In this document: one piece after another, positions 6,043-11,892 of the stretch
Numbering within the stretch: position 1 is the stretch's first letter
How the letters are laid out: each line of letters starts with the position of its first letter
DNA from: Spirochaetales bacterium
GTDB lineage: Bacteria > Spirochaetota > Spirochaetia > Treponematales > Rectinemataceae
Reading direction: 5' to 3'
Assembly: GCA_015657395.1 (NCBI GenBank)
Contig: JADLKI010000008.1
Location: forward strand, 526,288 to 538,179
DNA length: 11,892 nucleotides
Made by a program: the position numbers and the translations under genes
The notes under the pieces: generated by a model
Seen by the model: only the letters and a program-made list of their open reading frames with translations
Database searches by the model: none
What the model was told of the DNA's origin: nothing

Positions 6043-7254
6043 ATGATGGAATTGTACGGGAAACTCGGGGGAAAGACCGATGCGTGGATCGAAGGTCATC
6101 TCGCCGAATATGGAAGGCTCAGCGATCAGATCGCCACGCATCCTGAACTGAGCAATCAGGAATATGAGACCTCTGCGGCACTCTGCCGCGCACTTGAGTC
6201 GATAGGATTCAGCGTCGAACATCCCTACGCGGGCTATGCCACGGGATTCAACGCGCGCTACGAGCACATTGTCGGCTCATCCCGGCCGGTGGTCATCGGT
6301 CTTCTGGCCCAGTACGATGCGCTGCCGGAGGTAGGACACGGCTGTGGACACAATATGTGTGGCCCCATGTCGATTCTCGCCGCCGGAGCCCTGAAGGATG
6401 CGCTCGAGGCCGGGAACACCTCCGGAGTGGTGCGCGTCATAGGGACGCCGGCCGAAGAGACGACGGGAGAGAAAGTTCCCATGGCTGCGGCCGGGCTCTT
6501 CGACGACTGTTCCTTTGTCATGATGGCGCATCCTACCACCGTCTCTTCGTTCGTCTGGTTCAACAGCCTCGCCGCGGATCCCTACGAGTTCACATTTACG
6601 GGCAAGGCCGCACATGCGGCGGCAGCCCCCTGGGATGGAGCGAACGCCCTCAATGGGCTGCAGCTTTTCTACCACGCCGTCGATATGCTCCGGCAGCATG
6701 TCAGGCCGGAAGTAAGGCTGCACGGGATCGTGATGGAGGGCGGTTCGGCCCCGAACATCGTACCGAGCAGGGCTTCGGCGCATTTTCTCCTGCGGGCCCC
6801 GTGGAGAAACTATCTGAATGTGGTGAAGGAGCAGGTTTTCAACTGCGCGCGCGGCGCCGCCCTCGCCACGGGTACCACGGTCGAATGGAAGATGTTCGGC
6901 AACCCCATGGACAACATGCTCCGCAACACCATTGCCGAGAACACGCTGACCCACATACTGCAGGACGAGCTGGCCGAACCCGTCAACAGCCACCCGACAC
7001 TCACGGGATCTACCGATATGGGCGCCATCTCGTGGCGGGTCCCCACCATAGAGTTGCAGATCAAGGTTTCGGACAAGGAAATTCCGCCTCACACGGTGGA
7101 ATTCGCGCAGGCAGCAAGGGGACCGGGAGCCCTGAAACCCATGGCCAAGGCTGCGAAGGGCCTGGCCCGGATGGGGCTGAGGGTGCTTCTGGATGAGCCG
7201 TTCAGGCGGACTGTGCACGAAGAACTGGATCAGAGAAAGAAGAATTTGCTCTGA
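6043..7254 (+). CDS. M20D-family amidohydrolase (AbgB / PM20D2-like)
   Basis: A 403-residue cytoplasmic zinc-type hydrolase; no signal peptide. The M20D hallmarks are in order: HGCGHNMCG (Cys101 and His103 as metal ligands), GTPAEE (136-139, the general-base and metal Glu pair), MMAHP (His163), a dimerisation domain with GKAAHAAAAPWDGANALNG, then HGIVMEGGSAPNIVP, GSTDMGAISW and the C-terminal ligand in PPHTVEFAQAA. Relatives cleave p-aminobenzoyl-glutamate, N-acyl amino acids, or (PM20D2) beta-alanyl-ornithine and -lysine. GGAGG at 6033-6037 lies 5 nt before the ATG at 6043 and 8 nt before an ATG at 6046, so either may be used. An in-frame ATG at 6031 contains the RBS itself and is unlikely. 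Its position between transporter genes suggests it acts on the imported compound. Confidence 0.88.
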   Translation: MMELYGKLGGKTDAWIEGHLAEYGRLSDQIATHPELSNQEYETSAALCRALESIGFSVEHPYAGYATGFNARYEHIVGSSRPVVIGLLAQYDALPEVGHGCGHNMCGPMSILAAGALKDALEAGNTSGVVRVIGTPAEETTGEKVPMAAAGLFDDCSFVMMAHPTTVSSFVWFNSLAADPYEFTFTGKAAHAAAAPWDGANALNGLQLFYHAVDMLRQHVRPEVRLHGIVMEGGSAPNIVPSRASAHFLLRAPWRNYLNVVKEQVFNCARGAALATGTTVEWKMFGNPMDNMLRNTIAENTLTHILQDELAEPVNSHPTLTGSTDMGAISWRVPTIELQIKVSDKEIPPHTVEFAQAARGPGALKPMAKAAKGLARMGLRVLLDEPFRRTVHEELDQRKKNLL

Positions 7255-7279
7255 AATTACGCAGAAGAGAGGAGGTCAA

Positions 7280-7375
7280 ATGGAAGTGAAAAGAGGTGAG
7301 GTACATGCAGTCGCCGCATGTATGTCTGCGACTGCAGAGATAATGGAAACTGAAGAAACAGGAGGTCAAGGATGA
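7280..7375 (+). CDS. Possible 31-codon leader peptide ORF ahead of the binding protein
   Basis: An ATG at 7280 follows AGGAGGT (7270-7276) by only 3 nt. The ORF has 31 codons and ends in a TGA that overlaps the start codon of the binding-protein gene (ATGA, 7372-7375), so translation would be coupled. The same RBS block, GGAGGTCAA, recurs just before the next gene (7361-7369). The mutually exclusive hairpins at 7302-7336 lie inside this ORF. The peptide has no recognisable domain or run of one amino acid. It may be a regulatory leader or a by-product of a duplicated RBS; no homolog can be claimed. Confidence 0.3.
   Translation: MEVKRGEVHAVAACMSATAEIMETEETGGQG
7302..7336 (+). promoter_or_regulatory. 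Two mutually exclusive hairpins upstream of the binding-protein gene
   Basis: TACATGC (7302-7308) pairs exactly with GCATGTA (7316-7322), and TGCAGTCGC (7306-7314) pairs exactly with GCGACTGCA (7328-7336). The first strand of the second stem overlaps the first strand of the first stem, so only one structure can form at a time. No U-run follows either, so this is not a classical attenuator. It may set the translation or stability of the abundant binding-protein mRNA relative to the genes upstream. Confidence 0.45.
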
Positions 7376-8565
7376 AAAAAGGATTAGTGCTGGCACTCGT
7401 GGTCGGACTCTGGATGGGGTTATCCGCCGGAGCCGCCTTCGCGGATGCGGAGTTCCACATCGGTATGGTGACCAACACCGTGTCGCAGTCAGAGGATGGA
7501 TTCAGGGCCGGGCAGGCCTTCCTCAAGAAGTACGGCGACGTCGCCAACGGCGGAATGGTCAAACACATAACGATGCCGGATAATTTCACCACCGAGATGG
7601 AGACCACGATCTCCCAGATCGTAAGTCTGTCCGACGATCCCAAGATGAAGGTCATCGTCGTGGACGAAGCCGTGATCGGTGTGACGGAAGCTTTCAGGCG
7701 CGTCAGAGAGAGACGGCCGGACATCGTCCTCCTCGCGGGCGAGCCGCAGGAAGATCCGAACATGATAACGGCCGTTGCCGACATGTGCGTCATGGCCGAT
7801 CACATCAGCCGCGGTTACACGATCATCTACGGCGCGAAGATGATAGGGGCCGATACCTTTGTGCACATATCATTCCCGCGGCACTTGGGTATAGAGCTGC
7901 TGTCCCGCCGGATGAACATAATGAAGGAAGCATGCAAGGACTTGGGGATGAAATTCGTGCAGGAGACGGCGCCAGATCCGACCTCGGACGTCGGTGTGGC
8001 GGGTGCACAGCAGTACGTTCTGGAGAAAACGCCGGCCTGGATTGAAAAATATGGCAAGAAGGCCTGTTTCTTCTCGACGAACCAGGTACACCTGGAGCCG
8101 CTCTTCATTCAGATAGCGAAGTACGGCGGATACTTCCTCGAAGGCGACAGCCCGTCCCCGCTCAAAGGGTACCCCGGTGCATTCCACCTCGATCTGAGCA
8201 ACGAGAAGGGCGACTGGCCCGCAATCATGGCCAAGACCGAAAAAGCAGTTGTAGCGGCGGGTGCCGGCGGTCGTCTCGGGACCTGGGCATATTCAGCCAC
8301 CTACTCCATGACACTCGGCCTGGGCGAATTCGGAAAAGCCATCGCCGAAGGCAAGACCAAGGCCTCGGATGCTCAGGCTCTGGTGAAGGCCATGGAGACG
8401 GCCACTCCCGGCGTAACGTGGAAGAGCACCTATTACCGCGACAAGAATACCGGCGTCCAGAAAAAGAATTATGTGATGCTGATGGAAGACACCTACGTGT
8501 TCGGAAAGGGATATCTCCATCTCACCGACCTGGAAGTGCCCGAGAAGTACTACAAGATCAAGTAA
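7372..8565 (+). CDS. DUF3798-type periplasmic substrate-binding protein of the ABC transporter
   Basis: A 397-residue secreted protein. The N-terminus is a Sec signal: KK, a hydrophobic stretch at ~4-22, and an AFA-DA type cleavage site after residue 24 or so. There is no Cys, hence no lipobox, so it should float free in a periplasm, which fits a diderm cell. The mature part begins with a short strand (FHIGMVTNTVS) and alternates strands and helices like a type-1 periplasmic-binding (BMP/LacI-like) fold. Recognisable blocks are SQSEDGFRAGQ, KVIVVDEAVIG, LLAGEPQEDPN and ISFPRHLGIELLSRR. I recognise the whole as the DUF3798 family, whose ligand is not known to me. GGAGG lies 6 nt before the ATG. 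It is encoded after the amidohydrolase rather than at the head of the operon, and is set off by hairpins on both sides, which could boost its expression. Confidence 0.85.
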   Translation: MKKGLVLALVVGLWMGLSAGAAFADAEFHIGMVTNTVSQSEDGFRAGQAFLKKYGDVANGGMVKHITMPDNFTTEMETTISQIVSLSDDPKMKVIVVDEAVIGVTEAFRRVRERRPDIVLLAGEPQEDPNMITAVADMCVMADHISRGYTIIYGAKMIGADTFVHISFPRHLGIELLSRRMNIMKEACKDLGMKFVQETAPDPTSDVGVAGAQQYVLEKTPAWIEKYGKKACFFSTNQVHLEPLFIQIAKYGGYFLEGDSPSPLKGYPGAFHLDLSNEKGDWPAIMAKTEKAVVAAGAGGRLGTWAYSATYSMTLGLGEFGKAIAEGKTKASDAQALVKAMETATPGVTWKSTYYRDKNTGVQKKNYVMLMEDTYVFGKGYLHLTDLEVPEKYYKIK

Positions 8566-8586
8566 CTCGGTACGGATTGTGCAGGG

Positions 8587-8616
8587 TGAGGGAGGGTGCA
8601 ATTCCCTCCCTCATTT
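8587..8616 (+). terminator. Strong hairpin after the binding-protein gene (partial terminator or mRNA stabiliser)
   Basis: TGAGGGAGGG (8587-8596) pairs perfectly with CCCTCCCTCA (8604-8613) around a 7-nt loop, followed by only three T residues (8614-8616) and then mixed sequence. The stem is strong, but the T-tract is short for an intrinsic terminator. It more likely attenuates transcription into the peptidase gene or shields the 3' end of the binding-protein message, as is common after such genes. No convincing new promoter is seen between it and 8638. Confidence 0.5.
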
Positions 8617-8637
8617 GTGAAGAGAAGGAGAAGGCAT

Positions 8638-9732
8638 ATGTTCCATAGTGTTAGACTGGCAAAGCTCATCGATGTATTGAAAGAGCGCGGCCTGGATGCA
8701 ATTTTTCTCGCCCCGTCGTCGGATCTGGAGTATTTGACGGGGATGAGACTTCATCCCGACAGCCGTTTCAAAGGAGTGATGGTGTCCAGAGAGGGAAAGG
8801 CATTCTCCCTCTGCCCGTCGCTCTACAAGGCCGAGATGTCGCAGAACCTGCCGGAAGCGCAGCTCTGCGAGTGGAAAGACGGCGAAGGTTTCAGGGATGC
8901 ATTCCTGCAGGGCTGCACCGCCTTGGGGCTCATGAAAGGAAAGGTGGCCTTCAACGGAGGAGTGCGCGCCGCAGATATGCTCGACGCTACTGTGGACACT
9001 CCCATCCGCTGCGTGAGCGGAGCCGCCCTGCTGTCCTCTCTGCGGCGCTGCAAGGATGCCGAGGAAAGAGAGCTGTTGAGGCGTGCCTCCAAAAAGAACG
9101 ACTCGATGATGGAGAAGCTCTCCCACTTCATCAGGCCCGGCAAAACGGAGCGGGAGGTCGCAAAGTTCGTCATGGGCGTGCACGAGGAGCAGGGCGGGCT
9201 GCCCCGCTATCCCATCGTAGGGTCGGGGCCCAACGGAGCAAAACCCCATTACAGCGGCGAAGAGAACAGGACGATTCAGGAGCACGATGTCGTGGTGGTG
9301 GATTCAGGCGCCTGGTACGAAAGCTACAACTGCGATATGACGAGGACCTTTATCATGGGCAGCCCTTCGGCCGAGGTGCGCAAAGTCTACGATACCGTGC
9401 TGAGAGCGCAGAATGCCGGTCAGGCCGCAGCCCGGCTGGGAGCCATACCGGAGGATATCGACCGTGCGGCCCGCTCGATAATAGAGCAGGAAGGGTATGG
9501 TGAGGCCTTTTTCCATCGCCTGGGCCACGGGACGGGAAGAGATCCTCACGAAGAGCCATTTATTGTGCAGGGAAATAGAGTCCCGCTGCAGGAGGGGAAC
9601 TGCTTCAGCATAGAGCCGGGGATCTACCTTGCGGGCCGCTTCGGCGTCCGCATAGAAAATCTCGTCCTGATTTCGGAAAAAGGTACGGAAATCTTAAATT
9701 CATTTACGAAAAGTATGATTATAATAGAATAA
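8638..9732 (+). CDS. M24-family metallopeptidase (Xaa-Pro aminopeptidase/dipeptidase type)
   Basis: A 364-residue cytoplasmic pita-bread-fold enzyme. Residues ~1-125 are the creatinase-type N-terminal domain (LDAIFLAPSSDLEYLTG). The catalytic domain carries all five expected metal ligands: Asp in VVVDSGA, Asp in NCDMTRTF, His in HRLGHGTGRDPHE, Glu in FSIEPGIY and Glu in VRIENLVLIS. The family removes N-terminal residues before proline, splits Xaa-Pro dipeptides, or acts on creatine-like substrates, so proline is only the likeliest target. The ATG at 8638 is chosen because AAGGAG (8625-8630) ends 7 nt upstream; an in-frame GTG at 8596 lies inside the preceding hairpin and is rejected. The peptidase may process the product of the transporter or M20D enzyme. 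Confidence 0.9.
   Translation: MFHSVRLAKLIDVLKERGLDAIFLAPSSDLEYLTGMRLHPDSRFKGVMVSREGKAFSLCPSLYKAEMSQNLPEAQLCEWKDGEGFRDAFLQGCTALGLMKGKVAFNGGVRAADMLDATVDTPIRCVSGAALLSSLRRCKDAEERELLRRASKKNDSMMEKLSHFIRPGKTEREVAKFVMGVHEEQGGLPRYPIVGSGPNGAKPHYSGEENRTIQEHDVVVVDSGAWYESYNCDMTRTFIMGSPSAEVRKVYDTVLRAQNAGQAAARLGAIPEDIDRAARSIIEQEGYGEAFFHRLGHGTGRDPHEEPFIVQGNRVPLQEGNCFSIEPGIYLAGRFGVRIENLVLISEKGTEILNSFTKSMIIIE
9714..9725 (+). promoter_or_regulatory. Weak candidate promoter for the GntR gene
   Basis: TATAAT at 9720-9725, overlapping the end of the peptidase gene, is a perfect -10 box, but no good -35 box lies 16-18 bp upstream (the nearest is TTCATT at 9699-9704, spacing 15). The 58-nt gap has no terminator, so the regulator may instead be read through from the peptidase gene. 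No TGT-N3-ACA element is seen here. Confidence 0.3.
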
Positions 9733-9790
9733 AGAGTACACTGGTAGCGAAGCCAAGTGGCCTCAAATATCGACAAAGGATGGAGAAAAT

Positions 9791-10450
9791 ATGTTAAAGC
9801 GGGCGAATCGGTCGACGCTTCACGGCGATATTATGCAGCAGATGATTAAAGCGATACAGGAAAGACAGTGGGCTCCCGGAAGTAAGCTGCCAAGCGAACT
9901 TGAGTTGGCGGAGACTTTCGGCGTGAGCCGGACCAGTATACGTGAAGTATTGAAGGCGCTTGCCCATTCCGGCGTTCTGGAAGCGCATCCCGGCAAGGGG
10001 ACCTTCCTGTCGCCTTCCGCCGAGGAAATCCTGAGCGGTACCAAACTGACGGCGGCCATGTTTTCCGAGTATACCTACACCGAACTGATCGAAGTCCGGA
10101 GGCTCCTGGAAGGCCAGGCGGTCTACTGGGCTACTGAGCGGGCCAGCCCGGAGGATATCGCGCGGCTGGAAGAGCTACTGAAGGGAAATGAGGGCGAAAC
10201 AAGCTTCGAGATTCACGACAAGTTCCATACCGCCATAGTTGAAATGTCGGGGAACAGGCTCCTGATCAAACTTATGGCATCCCTGAGAGACGAGATAGTC
10301 GCGCAGCGGGAATTCCACAACGTTGTCCTTCCCGACACGGACCGGCAGCAGCAGTGGCAGATATTTGAGGCCATCAAATCGCGGTCTCCCAAAAAGGCTT
10401 TCGATGCGATGATGAAACACATCAATGTTTTCTGGGAAAAACTGGCATAG
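9791..10450 (+). CDS. GntR-family regulator, FadR subfamily (FCD domain)
   Basis: A 219-residue DNA-binding regulator. Residues ~8-75 are the GntR winged helix (GSKLPSELELAETFGVSRTSIREVLKAL, broken by motif: LPSE at 33-36, SRTSIREVLKAL at 46-57, then the wing HPGKGTFL). Residues ~95-215 are the all-helical FCD ligand domain (EVRRLLEGQAVYWATER, FHTAIVEMSGN at 145-155, AMMKHI at 206-211). Subfamily members bind small carboxylates or amino acids, often through a metal held by His residues. His146 and His210 fit, but the intermediate His usually seen before I-x-x-AI appears as Gln188. GGAG lies 5-6 nt before the ATG at 9791. It is the only regulator in the window and probably controls P1, P2 and the OCD genes; whether it represses or activates is not shown. 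Confidence 0.9.
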   Translation: MLKRANRSTLHGDIMQQMIKAIQERQWAPGSKLPSELELAETFGVSRTSIREVLKALAHSGVLEAHPGKGTFLSPSAEEILSGTKLTAAMFSEYTYTELIEVRRLLEGQAVYWATERASPEDIARLEELLKGNEGETSFEIHDKFHTAIVEMSGNRLLIKLMASLRDEIVAQREFHNVVLPDTDRQQQWQIFEAIKSRSPKKAFDAMMKHINVFWEKLA

Positions 10451-10500
10451 GATTTTCAGAGGGGCACTTGGGGCGTAAAGAGCGGTAGCAACGAGGTTTT

Positions 10501-10536
10501 TTGGGCGGTTAAATGTTCAACAATACGACATATAGA
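10501..10536 (+). promoter_or_regulatory. Weak promoter and candidate operator for the OCD-like genes
   Basis: The 129-bp gap before the first OCD gene contains TGTTCAACA (10514-10522), a perfect 4-1-4 palindrome and a third TGT-N3-ACA site like those at P1 and P2. Promoter boxes are poor: TTAAAT (10509-10514) with TATAGA (10531-10536) at 16 bp, or TTGGGC (10501-10506) with TACGAC (10524-10529) at 17 bp. In either case the palindrome would lie in the spacer. The 11-mer GACAGCCAGTC is absent here. The rest of the gap shows nothing clear. Confidence 0.35.
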
Positions 10537-10579
10537 CGTTTGTCCGCGCCCGAGCTGCCCGAACACAAGGAGAGATAGC

Positions 10580-11584
10580 ATGATTGAAGATACAATGTTG
10601 CTGAATCAGAAAGACATTCAATCGCTCGTAACGATGGAGGATGTCATCGAATGTGTCGACAAGACCTTTCAGGGAATGGGGAACGGGACTGTCGTCAACC
10701 CCACAAAGGTGAATCTCGATCTGGGAGAGACGGCGGCCTATCCTCCCTACAGTGGTTTTATGAACGCGATGCCCGCCTATATCGGGTGGAACGACAGCGC
10801 GGGCATAAAATGGGCGGGCGGTTTTTTCGGCGAGCGGAAGAAGCTGGGGCTCCCTTATATCACCTCGTTGATTCTCCTCATCGACCCGAGAGTGGGCAAT
10901 TTCCGCGCCGTCATGGATGGCGCCTTCATAACGAATTATCGGACGGGTGCCCAGACGGCGGTTGCGCTCAAATATCTCTACGGTAAGGGCAAAAAGATAC
11001 GTCTGGGCCTCTACGGCGCCGGTGTCCAGGGGCATACGCAGACAATGGCCATTTCAGCACTGTTCGAGATAACTGAGGTGAAGGTCTTCGACATGAACCG
11101 CGAGGCCGCCGAGAAGTATGCCAGGGATATGGAGAGCTACGTGAAAGGTCCGATACAGGTCATGTCGGATGCCCGCTCCGCAGCGGTCGACGTCGACGCT
11201 GCGGTGTGCGTGACTCAGTCGAAGAGCGAATTCTTCCGCAACGACTGGTTTAAGCCGGGGATGCTGTTGTTCCCCATGGGGTCCTACCAGGAGTGCGACG
11301 ACGCGTGCATTGAAACGGCGGACCGGATAGTTGTCGATCATATCGGGCAGGCGCTGCACCGCGGGGCTTTGGCCAAGCTGGGGACGAGCGGCAAAATCAG
11401 TGAAAAGAATATATATGCGACGATAGGCGAAGTGGCCGCAGGAAAGAAAGCCGGACATTTCAGCGGTGGAGAGCGGGTGATCTGTGTGCCGATAGGCACT
11501 GGCGCCATGGACATATCTGTGGCGACTCTGGCTTGGCAGAGAGCGAAGGAAAAAGGGCTCGGCGGCAGATTCAAGTTTGTGTGA
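10580..11584 (+). CDS. Ornithine cyclodeaminase / mu-crystallin family protein, copy 1
   Basis: A 334-residue NAD(P)-dependent enzyme of the OCD/mu-crystallin family, which includes ornithine cyclodeaminase, ketimine and pyrroline-2-carboxylate reductases, alanine dehydrogenase and SbnB (an opine-type enzyme). Conserved features seen are NPTKVNLDL (40-48), GIKWAGGF (Lys77), MDGAFITNYRTGAQTA (Arg121) and the Rossmann glycines G146-x-G148-x-x-G151. Where P. putida OCD has GGDCPGKTE with its catalytic Asp, this protein has MGSYQECDD, so strict ornithine cyclisation is doubtful; imine reduction or opine cleavage is as likely. AAGGAGAG lies about 5 nt before the ATG. Its near-duplicate follows 72 nt downstream. 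It probably acts on the amino acid or cyclic imine released by the other enzymes of the cluster. Confidence 0.87.
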   Translation: MIEDTMLLNQKDIQSLVTMEDVIECVDKTFQGMGNGTVVNPTKVNLDLGETAAYPPYSGFMNAMPAYIGWNDSAGIKWAGGFFGERKKLGLPYITSLILLIDPRVGNFRAVMDGAFITNYRTGAQTAVALKYLYGKGKKIRLGLYGAGVQGHTQTMAISALFEITEVKVFDMNREAAEKYARDMESYVKGPIQVMSDARSAAVDVDAAVCVTQSKSEFFRNDWFKPGMLLFPMGSYQECDDACIETADRIVVDHIGQALHRGALAKLGTSGKISEKNIYATIGEVAAGKKAGHFSGGERVICVPIGTGAMDISVATLAWQRAKEKGLGGRFKFV

Positions 11585-11603
11585 GGCGGCCCTGTTCAAC
11601 TAT

Positions 11604-11631
11604 GCGGGGCGTCCCCGAAAGGCGGCCCCGC
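11604..11631 (+). other. GC-rich hairpins between the two OCD genes
   Basis: GCGGGGC (11604-11610) pairs with GCCCCGC (11625-11631). A competing shorter stem is CGGGG (11605-11609) with CCCCG (11613-11617). No T-run follows, and the next RBS begins 13 nt later. This favours an mRNA-processing or stability element over a terminator, so the two OCD genes are probably cotranscribed. Confidence 0.4.
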
Positions 11632-11656
11632 GCACGGAAAATTGAGGAGATAGACG

Positions 11657-11892
11657 ATGGTCGCGGATACGATGTTGCTGTGTCAGGATGATATTCGATC
11701 GCTGATCACCATGAAGGATGTGGTCGAGTGTGTCGACAGGACGTTCCAGGGAATGGGGGATGGCACAGTCATCAATCCCACCAAAGTGAACCTGGATCTT
11801 GGAGCGAGGGCCTCCTATCCTTCCTACGAGGGGTCCCTCAATGCGATGCCCGCCTATCTGGGCTGGTGCGACAGCGCCGGCATGAAGTGGGC
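11657..11892 (+). CDS. Ornithine cyclodeaminase / mu-crystallin family protein, copy 2 (5' part)
   Basis: The first 78 codons of a second OCD-family gene, cut by the window edge. By eye, about 57 of 78 residues are identical to copy 1 without gaps, including NPTKVNLDL and the conserved Lys in MKWA. GAGGAGA (11644-11650) lies 6 nt before the ATG. The tandem arrangement and high identity indicate duplication within the lineage. Differences cluster around residues 50-60, the part just after NPTKVNLDL near the substrate pocket in this family, so the copies may differ in substrate. The Rossmann part is not visible. Confidence 0.88.
   Translation, partial: MVADTMLLCQDDIRSLITMKDVVECVDRTFQGMGDGTVINPTKVNLDLGARASYPSYEGSLNAMPAYLGWCDSAGMKW

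Noticed and set aside
4570..6267. 565-codon open frame on the minus strand across permease 2, the small protein and the amidohydrolase start
   Set aside because: It spans three real genes and their junctions, and its composition (His, Arg, Asp runs) is typical of antisense shadow frames.
7302..7336. Known riboswitch or intrinsic attenuator
   Set aside because: No U-run follows the stems and no recognised aptamer core was seen, so only the alternate pairing is reported.
8596..8637. Upstream GTG start for the M24 peptidase
   Set aside because: The added residues are encoded by the hairpin 8587-8613; the ATG at 8638 has a clear RBS.

Overview
This 11.9 kb window looks like a chromosomal stretch from a diderm, amino-acid-fermenting anaerobe. 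Synergistota is my best guess. The reasons are moderately high GC with frequent AGG and ATA codons, an ABC substrate-binding protein of the DUF3798 type with a plain Sec signal rather than a lipobox, and a gene set devoted to amino-acid derivatives. No phylogenetic marker is present, so the phylum call is inference. All recognised genes lie on the + strand. I see no tRNA, rRNA, CRISPR array, insertion sequence or phage gene.

Layout. (1) 1-480: the 3' end of a TtcA-like PP-loop tRNA thiolation protein, unrelated to what follows. (2) 481-629: a gap with a near-perfect sigma-70 promoter and a candidate operator. (3) 630-1712: an octopine/opine dehydrogenase family enzyme. (4) 1713-1878: a second regulated promoter with an A/T-rich upstream tract, inside a segment bounded by a 15-bp direct repeat. 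(5) 1879-8565: a transport operon with a double-NBD ATPase, two BPD_transp_2 permeases, a small one-TM protein (DUF6672-like), a cytoplasmic M20D amidohydrolase and a periplasmic DUF3798 binding protein. (6) 8638-9732: an M24 (Xaa-Pro type) peptidase. (7) 9791-10450: a FadR-type GntR regulator. (8) 10580-11584 and 11657 to the window end: two tandem ornithine cyclodeaminase/mu-crystallin family genes, the second cut by the window edge.

How it may work together (inference). The binding protein and BMP-like ABC transporter import an unknown amino-acid derivative. The cytoplasmic M20D and M24 hydrolases trim amide or imide bonds. The opine-type dehydrogenase splits (or makes) a secondary-amine conjugate of an amino acid and a 2-oxo acid, and the OCD-like enzymes act on the amino acid or its cyclic imine. 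The GntR protein probably senses the substrate or a product. TGT-N3-ACA sites lie upstream of the dehydrogenase, the transporter operon and the first OCD gene, in the three longest gaps. At the first two promoters the site lies in a shared 16-bp element placed identically relative to the -10 box. This reads as an uncharacterised opine-like compound uptake and catabolism regulon; the substrate cannot be read from sequence alone.
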